NCBI GenBank assembly: GCA_011053245.1
Contig: DRGS01000151.1
Span: 1-6,473, forward strand
DNA from: Phycisphaerales bacterium
Lineage (GTDB): Bacteria > Planctomycetota > Phycisphaerae > Sedimentisphaerales > Anaerohalosphaeraceae
Length of the DNA stretch: 6,473 bases
Direction of reading: 5' to 3'
Below, piece after piece: positions 1 to 5,853 of this stretch (position 1 is its first letter; each line of letters begins with the position of its first letter). The notes below the pieces were generated by a model. It was given only the letters and a program-made list of their open reading frames with translations. It searched no databases and had not been told where the DNA came from. Made by a program: the position numbers and the translations under genes.

Positions 1-49
1 CCCGAGCCAGCGTATTCATGGCGCATACCTCCCAATTAAGTAAATTAAC

Positions 50-77
50 TTTACTGCTATATTCTACGCATTATAAT
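50..77 (+). promoter_or_regulatory. Candidate upstream promoter of the histidine kinase gene
   Basis: A perfect -10 hexamer TATAAT lies at 72-77, with a weak -35 match TTTACT at 50-55 and a 16-bp spacer. Transcription would start near 84 and give a leader of about 120 nt before the kinase ATG at 208. The -35 matches only 4 of 6 positions and the region is AT-rich, so the match could be chance. It could act together with, or instead of, the second candidate at 139-166. Confidence 0.3.
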
Positions 78-138
78 CCGCAAGGGCAACAAAAAACTCC
101 CAAACCCACGAAAAAACACTGTCATCGCAGTTTTATTG

Positions 139-166
139 TTGACCTGGGCCAGACAAGGTGTAAAAT
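139..166 (+). promoter_or_regulatory. Candidate proximal promoter of the histidine kinase gene
   Basis: The -35 TTGACC (5 of 6) at 139-144 and the -10 TAAAAT (5 of 6) at 161-166 are separated by 16 bp. Predicted transcription starts near 173, leaving a leader of about 35 nt that contains GGAG at 194-197, 10 nt before the ATG at 208. This spacing is one reason for preferring the 208 start of the kinase gene. Nothing in the sequence suggests an operator. Confidence 0.42.
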
Positions 167-207
167 CGATTTTAGTGGATCAATAAGTGGGCTGGAGTCA
201 TAAAATA

Positions 208-2538
208 ATGATAAGGCGTTGTTTATCGATATTATTGGTCGTAAGGCAAGGATGTAGAACTGCCAGGCAGGCGGTCTGCATGCGCAGCGTCATCGTATTT
301 ACCATTCTGTTATTTGCCACCGTTTCTGAATCGCAAGCCGAACAAACCCGGCACATCCTCATCCTTAACTCATATCACAGGGGGTTCCAATGGACCGACG
401 ATCAGACATCGGCCATCGAGGATGTTCTTACCGGTTCGATCGACAACCTTGAGCTATACGTTGAGTACATGGACACCAAACACATATACACCCCGGAGTA
501 TCTCGGACATGTCCTTGACGTTTTCCATTTGAAGTACGATAAGATCAAACTCGATGCCGTTGTTGCTACCGATGACAATGCCTTGCGATTCGCCATGAAG
601 CACCATGAAGTCTTTAGTAACGCACCTGTTTCATTCTGCGGTATCAACGATTACTACCCGGCAATGTTAGAAGGCAAAGACGCCTTTACCGGACTGATAG
701 AAGTTCTGGACATCAAAGCCACGATCGACCTGGCGATAAAACTGCATGAGGGTATCCAAACCGTTTATGTAATTACTGACAACACACCAACCGGGATTGG
801 CCAGCAAAGGGACGTTCAAGCGGTAAGTAAGCAGTGCAAAGACATGGAGTTCCAATACCTTTCCGGCCAGAACTATTCTCATCCGGAACTTTTAGAGAAG
901 CTAAAAACATTACCCGAAAACAGTATGGTGCTTTTAGCCGTTTGGCTTCGCGACAAAACAAACACCTACATCCCCGTCGATGAAGGCAGTCCTGCGATAT
1001 CGTCAGCTTCAACCGTCCCGGTTTATGGAATTACCACAATGTATCTGGACCATGGCATAGTCGGAGGCAAACTGCTCTCCAGCCAGGCGCAAGGCACAAA
1101 AGCAGCCGAATTGATCCTGCGTGTCCTCGCCGGCCAAAAGCCCGCTGATATCGGTGTGATAACCGAAAGTGTTAACCCCTATATGTTTGATTTCACGCAG
1201 CTTCAGCGATGGAACATCGACAAAACCCGCCTCCCCGCAGACAGCATCATCGTCAATGAACCGGAGTCGTTTTATTACCGATATCGAAAAATTATATGGA
1301 TCGTGATTACCATTGTCATTTTAGAGTCTATTCTGATCATTGCCTTGTTCATAACTATTGCTTCACGCAAGCGGGCAGAGGAGGCTTTACAGGAAAGCGA
1401 GGGTCGATTCAGAGACTTTTTTGAAAATGCCCCTATCGGCTTCCACATCTTTGGTGCCGATCAGATAATAACAGCCGTAAACGACAGTGAACTTGAGATG
1501 ACAGGATACAGCCGCGATGAGATAGTCGGCAAAAAAACTTGGGCAGATTTGATCGTACCTGATCAGAAAAAACTGTTCGAAAAGCATTGGCATGAAATAA
1601 CCACAAAGGGCAAAGCCAGCAACCTCGAATACAAGCTCGTACACAAACAGGGCCATCACATTGACGTGATCCTTAACGCATCTTCACGTTTTGACGCAAG
1701 CGGCCAACTAATAAGCACTCGCGGTAGCATACTGAACATCACCAAACGCAAGCAAGCCGAAGCTGAACGTGAGCAACTACTGAAAAACCTTTCTTCCAAG
1801 AACAAGGAACTCCAGAGCGTTGTCTATGTCGCTTCGCATGACCTCAGAAGCCCGCTTGTAAATATCGAGGGATTCGGCGGAGAGCTTATTAAATCCTGCC
1901 AGCAGCTTGAGGAACTTATGCGCGATGCCGTCTTTGATGAAACCAAAGCAAAAGAAGCAAGCACACTCATCAACGAATATATCCCTGAATCCATAAAGTT
2001 CATCAAGGCAGGTACCGCCAAAATGTCAAGCCTTCTCACGGGCCTGCTGCAGGTCTCACGCGTTGGTTCCAAAGAGGTAGTGGTCGTACCGCTTGACATG
2101 AACAGGATGATAAATAACGTTCGGCATTCAATGGAGTTCCAGATAAATGAAGCTGGTGCAGAACTCTTCGTCGAAGATATGCCAAACTGCCTTGGCGATG
2201 GTGATATGATAAACCAGGTCTTTGCAAATCTTATCGGCAATGCACTGAAATATCTCGACCCTGAAAGAAAAAGTAAGATACACATTTCAGGCCGCATAGA
2301 ATATAGCAATAGCATCTACTGCGTCGAAGATAACGGCATAGGCATTGACCCGGCCCATCAAGACAAGATATTCGAATTGTTCCACCGCCTCAACCCCGCC
2401 GACACCGCAGGCGGAGAGGGACTCGGCCTCACCATCGTAACTCGCATACTCGACCGCTTAAACGGCAGCATCACCATCGAATCACAACCTGGAAAAGGAA
2501 GCAAATTCTTCATCTCACTACCAACAGCAAAACCATAA
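208..2538 (+). CDS. Membrane sensor histidine kinase with ABC-type substrate-binding sensor domain, PAS and HisKA/HATPase
   Basis: This 776-residue protein probably senses a small ligand outside the cytoplasmic membrane and autophosphorylates a histidine. Visible in order: a signal peptide ending near residue 44 (SESQA, then EQT); a periplasmic domain, about 48-340, resembling ABC substrate-binding proteins of the TrpX/COG2984 type (HILILNSYHRGFQWT start); a transmembrane helix at 362-385; a PAS/PAC domain at 400-511; a short coiled linker; HisKA with the phospho-acceptor His544 in SHDLRSPL; and a HATPase domain with N box N674/N678 (NLIGNALKY), G1 box DNGIGI at 708 and G2 box GGEGLGL at 735-741. 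HisKA carries about 30 extra residues between its helices. There is no receiver domain and no response regulator nearby. The start is uncertain: GTG at 187 directly follows a stop, ATG at 208 has GGAG 10 nt upstream, and ATG at 280 (M25) would give the most conventional signal peptide but has a poor ribosome binding site. Ligand unknown. Confidence 0.94.
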   Translation: MIRRCLSILLVVRQGCRTARQAVCMRSVIVFTILLFATVSESQAEQTRHILILNSYHRGFQWTDDQTSAIEDVLTGSIDNLELYVEYMDTKHIYTPEYLGHVLDVFHLKYDKIKLDAVVATDDNALRFAMKHHEVFSNAPVSFCGINDYYPAMLEGKDAFTGLIEVLDIKATIDLAIKLHEGIQTVYVITDNTPTGIGQQRDVQAVSKQCKDMEFQYLSGQNYSHPELLEKLKTLPENSMVLLAVWLRDKTNTYIPVDEGSPAISSASTVPVYGITTMYLDHGIVGGKLLSSQAQGTKAAELILRVLAGQKPADIGVITESVNPYMFDFTQLQRWNIDKTRLPADSIIVNEPESFYYRYRKIIWIVITIVILESILIIALFITIASRKRAEEALQESEGRFRDFFENAPIGFHIFGADQIITAVNDSELEMTGYSRDEIVGKKTWADLIVPDQKKLFEKHWHEITTKGKASNLEYKLVHKQGHHIDVILNASSRFDASGQLISTRGSILNITKRKQAEAEREQLLKNLSSKNKELQSVVYVASHDLRSPLVNIEGFGGELIKSCQQLEELMRDAVFDETKAKEASTLINEYIPESIKFIKAGTAKMSSLLTGLLQVSRVGSKEVVVVPLDMNRMINNVRHSMEFQINEAGAELFVEDMPNCLGDGDMINQVFANLIGNALKYLDPERKSKIHISGRIEYSNSIYCVEDNGIGIDPAHQDKIFELFHRLNPADTAGGEGLGLTIVTRILDRLNGSITIESQPGKGSKFFISLPTAKP

Positions 2539-2703
2539 GGACCCTGCCATCGCCGTTAACTAAACACAGAACCGTCCGATAAGTCACATCTCTGATATTC
2601 CGATACCCAGGAGATAGTTATTTTCGATTGATTTTGATTAACTTTCCGCCCTTCCAAGCCGATACTATACCACTAAGGGTATTATTATTGCAGGGAGTAA
2701 TAT

Positions 2704-3039
2704 ATGGGTATTCAAAATTGGTCGGAAAACGTGATACTAATCAATCTCGCCAAAGAGCCTCAGATGGGAGAGGAGCTTCAGGTAGCCGCCGAAATGGTCA
2801 CTAATAATAGCAATTGCAATCTCGTCGTAGATTTCGCCGATGTCGATATTGTCACATCTTCAAGCATCGCAAAGCTCTTGAAACTGCGCAAGATCGTATC
2901 CGCTAACGATTGTAACCTGGTTTTCGCCTCGGCAAGCCCACGGGTCAAAAATATATTTACCGTAACGGGACTCGATACCGTTTTCGAGTTCGTCGACGAT
3001 CAGTTCATTGCCCTGGCAGGACTCCAGATAACCAATTAA
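2704..3039 (+). CDS. Single-domain STAS protein, anti-sigma factor antagonist-like
   Basis: This 111-residue cytoplasmic protein has the STAS fold pattern of SpoIIAA/RsbV-like anti-anti-sigma factors: an N-terminal strand (ENVILINL), the core strand and loop NLVVDFADVDIVTSSSIAKLL at about 39-58, then the strand NLVFASAS and a C-terminal helix region. In the family, a Ser in a D-S/T-S-G loop is phosphorylated by a partner kinase to switch binding. Here the loop reads T51-S52-S53-S54, so S53 is the probable phosphosite, but the usual Asp and Gly are replaced. GGGAG at 2693-2697, 6 nt before the ATG, is a good ribosome binding site. It lies 165 bp behind the histidine kinase on the same strand, so co-transcription is possible. 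No anti-sigma kinase or sigma factor is in the window, and its partner cannot be named. It could also serve a non-sigma STAS role. Confidence 0.82.
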   Translation: MGIQNWSENVILINLAKEPQMGEELQVAAEMVTNNSNCNLVVDFADVDIVTSSSIAKLLKLRKIVSANDCNLVFASASPRVKNIFTVTGLDTVFEFVDDQFIALAGLQITN

Positions 3040-3060
3040 ACTGGCGAACCATTATATAGC

Positions 3061-3089
3061 TTGACAATGACGAACACCTTTGCTATAAT
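3061..3089 (+). promoter_or_regulatory. Consensus sigma-70-type promoter for rnc
   Basis: Both hexamers are perfect, TTGACA at 3061-3066 and TATAAT at 3084-3089, with the optimal 17-bp spacer. Transcription should start near 3096 and produce a leader of about 93 nt before the RNase III ATG at 3189. The promoter begins 21 bp after the STAS stop codon, so rnc has its own strong start rather than depending on read-through. Confidence 0.85.
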
Positions 3090-3123
3090 AAGAAAATAGA
3101 ATAATTCTTTACTGAGCACATTA

Positions 3124-3150
3124 CGAAGATCGCTGAGTTGGCGGTCTTCG
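3124..3150 (+). promoter_or_regulatory. Stem-loop in the rnc leader
   Basis: CGAAGATCGC at 3124-3133 pairs with GCGGTCTTCG at 3141-3150 across a 7-nt loop, giving a 10-bp stem with one G-U wobble. It lies about 28 nt into the predicted transcript. No T-run follows, so it is not an ordinary intrinsic terminator. RNase III of E. coli is known to cleave a stem in its own leader; a similar role here is inference. The stem also makes the upstream TTG at 3138 an unlikely start. Confidence 0.55.
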
Positions 3151-3154
3151 CAAT

Positions 3155-3177
3155 CTGCTTGTCGTTTACAAAGGCAG
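3155..3177 (+). promoter_or_regulatory. Second rnc leader hairpin overlapping the ribosome binding site
   Basis: CTGCTTGT at 3155-3162 can pair with ACAA at 3168-3171 and GCAG at 3174-3177, with a 5-nt loop and a 2-nt bulge, giving 8 bp. The 3' arm runs into the AGGA Shine-Dalgarno at 3176-3179, which sits 9 nt before the ATG at 3189. Folding could therefore limit translation of RNase III. The stem is short and its stability is uncertain. Confidence 0.4.
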
Positions 3178-3188
3178 GACGCAGCACT

Positions 3189-3896
3189 ATGGACAAAGCC
3201 ACTTTGCGCGAGATCGAGCAGATATTAGGATATCATTTCGCTAACCCCGCATATATCAAAAAGGCATTTACGCATTCATCATACACCGAAGATCGCCTCA
3301 CCTGTAATGAGCGACTCGAGTTCTTCGGCGATTCGGTACTCGCTTTAGTTATATGCAGGAGAATATTCGAGCGATTCCCGGAATATTTCGAGGGAGACCT
3401 CACAAAGATAAAAAGCATGCTCGTATCCCGTAAAATATGCGCAAGGATCAGCAACGCTCTCAATTTGACAAAATACGTCAACGTCGGAAAAGGAATGTCG
3501 CATACCAGGGCAATGTCAGGATCGATTTCAGCAGGCGTCCTTGAAGCGATCATAGCAGCGATATATCTTGACGGCGGCTTCAAGGCGGCAAATGTTTTTA
3601 TACTGAAACAGTTCGATCCCCTCATCGAAAAGGCAAATGCCGCTCATCACCACGAAAATTTCAAATCCGTTATGCAGCAGCATTCCCAGCAGAATTTCGG
3701 CGTCACTCCAGTTTACGAACTGCTTGACGAGAAGGGTCCTGACCATGATAAATGCTTCGAAACCGCCGTAGTGATCGGCGAGAGGCATTTTCCAAGTGCA
3801 TGGGGCGTTACAAAAAAAGAAGCAGAGCAATCTGCCGCACTCGCAGCCCTGGTGGAGTTGGGCGTCCTCAAACCGGAAAAAGATCCCGCGGATTAG
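3189..3896 (+). CDS. rnc: Ribonuclease III
   Basis: This double-strand-specific endoribonuclease acts in rRNA processing and mRNA turnover as a cytoplasmic homodimer. The 235-residue length is normal for bacterial RNase III. The N-terminal RNase III domain (about 5-150) has the signature NERLEFFGDSVL at 40-51, containing E41, E44 and D48, and the second conserved segment AGVLEAIIAAIYLDGG at 115-130 with E120. The C-terminal double-stranded-RNA-binding domain (about 156-226) shows NFKSVMQQ, GPDHDKCFE and TKKEAEQSAALAAL. One oddity is G117 where most family members carry the metal-binding Asp of the (L/A)-A-D-x-x-E-A motif. The ATG at 3189 is chosen because homology starts here and AGGA lies 9 nt upstream; the in-frame TTG at 3138 falls inside a leader stem-loop. 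It has its own promoter (3061-3089) and a putative terminator follows. Confidence 0.96.
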   Translation: MDKATLREIEQILGYHFANPAYIKKAFTHSSYTEDRLTCNERLEFFGDSVLALVICRRIFERFPEYFEGDLTKIKSMLVSRKICARISNALNLTKYVNVGKGMSHTRAMSGSISAGVLEAIIAAIYLDGGFKAANVFILKQFDPLIEKANAAHHHENFKSVMQQHSQQNFGVTPVYELLDEKGPDHDKCFETAVVIGERHFPSAWGVTKKEAEQSAALAALVELGVLKPEKDPAD

Positions 3897-3922
3897 TAGC
3901 GATCATTTTTTTTTCGAAAAAG

Positions 3923-3968
3923 ACACCTTTTCTGTTTTATTCTGTTGCATGCAAGCAGGTGTTTTTTT
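3923..3968 (+). terminator. Putative Rho-independent terminator of rnc
   Basis: ACACCT at 3923-3928 pairs with AGGTGT at 3957-3962 and is followed by seven Ts (3962-3968). Flanking As (3917-3921) can extend the pairing with the T-run. The 28-nt loop holds the palindrome TTGCATGCAA at 3945-3954, which could form an inner stem. It lies 27 bp after the rnc stop codon and before the hisA promoter. The large loop makes it weaker than a classical terminator. Confidence 0.48.
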
Positions 3969-3982
3969 AGAATCCCGTTTCA

Positions 3983-4010
3983 ATGACATCAGTATATTTT
4001 CGTTTATATT
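3983..4010 (+). promoter_or_regulatory. Candidate hisA promoter
   Basis: ATGACA (5 of 6) at 3983-3988 and TATATT (5 of 6) at 4005-4010 are separated by 16 bp. Transcription would begin near 4017, leaving a very short leader of about 11 nt containing AAGG at 4019-4022, 5 nt before the ATG. No attenuator, leader peptide or T-box structure is seen. Confidence 0.4.
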
Positions 4011-4027
4011 ATTAAGGTAAGGTAACT

Positions 4028-4744
4028 ATGGATTTATTACCGGCAATTGATTTGATGGACGGCAAGTGCGTAAGGCTGATACAGGGAGATTATCACCGTC
4101 AAATAACCTATGAAGACGATCCGGTCAGGCAAGCCCGCATCTTTGCCGATGCCGGTGCGTCATGGCTGCATATCGTCGATCTCGACGGTGCAAAAGTCGG
4201 CAAACCGATGAATATCGAAGCGATCAAGGCTATATCCCAAGCCGCACTCGGACTCAAAATTGAGGTCGGAGGAGGCATCAGGGACGAAGACGCAATTACC
4301 CAGATGCTCGATGCAGGTGTCGAACGCGTGATAATAGGAACCATGGCAGCTAATGAGTTTGACTGGTTTGCAGAGATGGCCAATAAATTCACCGGACGAA
4401 TAGTACTTGGCCTCGACGCAAGGGGGTCCAAAGTTTCAACAAGCGGATGGCTAAAGGACACCCACCTTAAACTGAGAGATTTCGCGATAAAGGCGGCAGT
4501 TCTTCCGCTGGCTGCGATAATATATACCGACATCAGCAAAGACGGAATGATGGCAGGACCGAACCTCGAGCGTACCAGGACGCTTGCAGAATCGGTGGAT
4601 GTCGATATCGTAGCCGCAGGAGGAGTAACGGCAGTCGAAGATGTTCGTAAGCTAAAGGATATGGGCATCGCAGGCGCCATTATAGGCAGGGCAATTTACG
4701 AGGGCAAGATCGACCTCAGCCAAGCCATCGAAGCCGCAAAATAG
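4028..4744 (+). CDS. hisA: ProFAR isomerase HisA, histidine biosynthesis
   Basis: HisA catalyses the Amadori rearrangement of ProFAR (phosphoribosylformimino-5-aminoimidazole carboxamide ribotide) to PRFAR, the fourth step of histidine biosynthesis, in the cytoplasm. The 238-residue protein is full length for this (beta/alpha)8 barrel. Visible are the catalytic Asp8 in LLPAIDL, the second catalytic Asp130 in LGLDARG, D168 in YTDISKDGMMAGPN, and two phosphate-binding glycine motifs, VGGGIR at 80-85 and AAGGVT at 196-201 with IIGRAIYEG at 218-226. The GW at 140-141 is also typical. AAGG at 4019-4022 is the ribosome binding site. No hisF, hisH or other his gene is adjacent; the neighbours are rnc upstream and a convergent glycosyltransferase downstream, so the gene appears monocistronic. 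A dual HisA/TrpF (PriA) activity cannot be judged from this window. Confidence 0.97.
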   Translation: MDLLPAIDLMDGKCVRLIQGDYHRQITYEDDPVRQARIFADAGASWLHIVDLDGAKVGKPMNIEAIKAISQAALGLKIEVGGGIRDEDAITQMLDAGVERVIIGTMAANEFDWFAEMANKFTGRIVLGLDARGSKVSTSGWLKDTHLKLRDFAIKAAVLPLAAIIYTDISKDGMMAGPNLERTRTLAESVDVDIVAAGGVTAVEDVRKLKDMGIAGAIIGRAIYEGKIDLSQAIEAAK

Positions 4745-4752
4745 GCGTGTTC

Positions 4753-4801
4753 GTCATTCCTGCCTGCCGACACCCCATGGTAGCCCCGACCGTGCCCACC
4801 G
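4753..4801 (+). repeat. 49-bp direct repeat, copy 1
   Basis: This copy matches 5673-5721 at 46 of 49 positions, with the 37 bp at 4765-4801 identical to 5685-5721. The differences are at 4758, 4761 and 4764. It begins 8 bp after the hisA stop codon and ends 65 bp before the 3' end of the glycosyltransferase gene. It forms the left arm of the longer palindrome at 4755-4845. No open reading frame or transposase accompanies it. Confidence 0.9.
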
Positions 4802-4845
4802 GTCATTATTTATTAACATCGTCGCTACAATGGGGGCAGGTAATG
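4755..4845. repeat. 91-bp imperfect palindrome between convergent hisA and glycosyltransferase
   Basis: The left arm CATTCCTGCC (4755-4764) pairs with GGCAGG plus TAATG (4835-4845, one bulged T). Further in, CCCAT (4774-4778) pairs with ATGGG (4830-4834) and GTAGC (4780-4784) with GCTAC (4824-4828). The apical region holds a small stem, GACCG 4788-4792 with CGGTC 4800-4804. About 20 bp of pairing flank a 9-nt asymmetric bulge. No T-run follows on either strand, but it could act as a bidirectional 3' end structure or be a REP/MITE-like element. Confidence 0.6.
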
Positions 4846-4866
4846 CGGAAATAGAACGGGGACTTA

Positions 4867-5622
4867 TTACTTTCCAACGCTATGAAGATGGATATTGAAA
4901 TCGGCTAACAGCGACAGCGGAAGCGGTTTGGCAAAATGGGCGTCCACTACCTCTCTATCGGGCATACGATTCAATATATTCTGAGAATGCACAACCATAA
5001 GCCATGACGGCTTATCGACAATGTACTCGGTGGACAGTTTATCAGGCACTTCGTCGTGCATAATATACCATATACCTTTTGGCGACTGCGAATTTTCCAC
5101 CATTGTCGGACAGTTGTTAATAGGTTTTTTCATCTTGTACATCTCTCCGCTGCTTGCGTCGAGTACATAACCGTAAAGAAACATCATCGCCCATGGCTGG
5201 GCGCTTTCGGCTTTGCGCCGGTAACAATCATGGAGCGACTGGACAAAATCCTTATGAAAAGCGTCATCATTGTCGATCCGTGTCGTGAGAAGATCGTAAT
5301 CGCCCTTTTCAAACTCAGTCAAAAAACTGGTATCTCTCTTCTCATCGATGTTCCGATAGCAAAGCCTCAAGTTCGGAAACTTCATCGCATCAAGGAGCTT
5401 GCGATGTCTGGGCGAAGTATTCTCATCCAGCATTACAACCCAGGTAAAATTCTTACAGCTTTGACCGGCTATCGAAGGCAGGGTATAAGTGCGGAACAAT
5501 TCGATCCGATGATCCATCCATTCATCCGGAGTCAAGCGGGCCTTGGCAAGCTGAGCCTCTCTCCTTTTGCCATACAGGTAAACGTTAAAAAATGTCAGAA
5601 TATAATGTTTGAACTCTCTCAT
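4867..5622 (-). CDS. Putative rhamnosyltransferase-family glycosyltransferase
   Basis: This 251-residue protein resembles the putative rhamnosyltransferase family (Rhamno_transf), GT-A-like enzymes thought to transfer a nucleotide-sugar residue during surface polysaccharide synthesis. The N-terminal HYILTFFNVYLYGK segment, WVVMLDENT at about 61-69 and TTRIDNDDAF at 113-122, with D117, D119 and D120 as a likely DxD metal and sugar-nucleotide site, support this. Later family-like segments are WAMMFLYGYVLD (144-155) and KPSWLMVVHSQN (204-215). No signal peptide or clear membrane helix is seen. ATG at 5622 is chosen because the family begins with a short MxxFxHYILTxFNV lead; an in-frame TTG at 5652 with AGAGG about 10 nt upstream would add 10 residues and cannot be excluded. 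The gene is convergent to hisA and bracketed by the two copies of a 49-bp repeat. Donor and acceptor sugars are unknown, and no other polysaccharide gene is present. Confidence 0.83.
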   Translation of the reverse strand: MREFKHYILTFFNVYLYGKRREAQLAKARLTPDEWMDHRIELFRTYTLPSIAGQSCKNFTWVVMLDENTSPRHRKLLDAMKFPNLRLCYRNIDEKRDTSFLTEFEKGDYDLLTTRIDNDDAFHKDFVQSLHDCYRRKAESAQPWAMMFLYGYVLDASSGEMYKMKKPINNCPTMVENSQSPKGIWYIMHDEVPDKLSTEYIVDKPSWLMVVHSQNILNRMPDREVVDAHFAKPLPLSLLADFNIHLHSVGK

Positions 5623-5672
5623 TTTATCTCGTCGTCGATCCAGACCCAACAATTTAAAGGAACCTCTACTCT

Positions 5673-5721
5673 GTCATACCCGCATGCCGACACCCCATGG
5701 TAGCCCCGACCGTGCCCACCG
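5673..5721 (+). repeat. 49-bp direct repeat, copy 2
   Basis: This is the second copy of the element at 4753-4801, in the same orientation and offset by exactly 920 bp. It lies 51 bp upstream of the glycosyltransferase ATG, within its presumed leader. Similarity stops sharply after 5721. The right arm that makes copy 1 a palindrome is missing here, so this is a half element. The outermost nine bases, GTCATACCC, recur at 5939-5947. Confidence 0.9.
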
Positions 5722-5853
5722 CTATTTTATCTAAAAATCCTGTTTTGAACATTTGAATTTTGGTCATTAGTACTTGTTTAGGATTTCGATATTCGAATTT
5801 CGTATTTAGGCAACCGCCCCGCAACAGCCGGTCGCGAACCAAGGAAACCAACA
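5722..5853. other. AT-rich non-coding stretch with TTCGA/TTTCG reiterations
   Basis: This stretch lies between the repeat and the pilin-like reading frame. Positions 5744-5810 are AT-rich with short reiterated words such as TTCGATATTCGAATTTCG (5785-5802). The - strand can be read as 5666-5908, but the resulting peptide is low-complexity (KFEYRNPKQVLMTKIQMFK) and typical of spurious frames over dispersed intergenic repeats. I see no gene, RNA or clear promoter for the glycosyltransferase here. Confidence 0.45.

Noticed and set aside
18..203. 61-codon + strand open frame before the kinase
   Set aside because: There is no ribosome binding site, the composition is not protein-like, and it overlaps both candidate kinase promoters.
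1824..2315. 163-codon - strand frame within the kinase gene
   Set aside because: It lies wholly antisense to the conserved HisKA and HATPase coding region and shows no domain; it is a shadow frame.
2587..2620. Weak inverted repeat (ATCTCTG with CAGGAGAT) after the kinase gene
   Set aside because: It has only about 7 bp with a bulge, a long loop and no T-run, so it is insufficient to call a terminator. No clear kinase terminator was found before the STAS gene.
2643..2671. Possible promoter upstream of the STAS gene (TTTCCG with TATACC)
   Set aside because: The spacing is 17 bp but the -35 match is poor and other pairings are badly spaced; not distinguishable from chance.
3906..3914. Nine-T run just after the rnc stop codon
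   Set aside because: No GC-rich stem precedes it, so it is not an intrinsic terminator; the structure at 3923-3968 is the better candidate.
4108..4680. 190-codon - strand frame opposite hisA
   Set aside because: It is antisense to an intact, fully conserved hisA; its Ser/Ala/Ile-rich composition is typical of a shadow frame.
5056..5703. 215-codon + strand frame opposite the glycosyltransferase
   Set aside because: The - strand frame has clear family motifs, including the DxD region; the + frame has none and runs into the 49-bp repeat.
4753..5721. Possible CRISPR-like repeats
   Set aside because: There are only two copies, separated by 871 bp containing a gene; no regular spacing and no cas genes.
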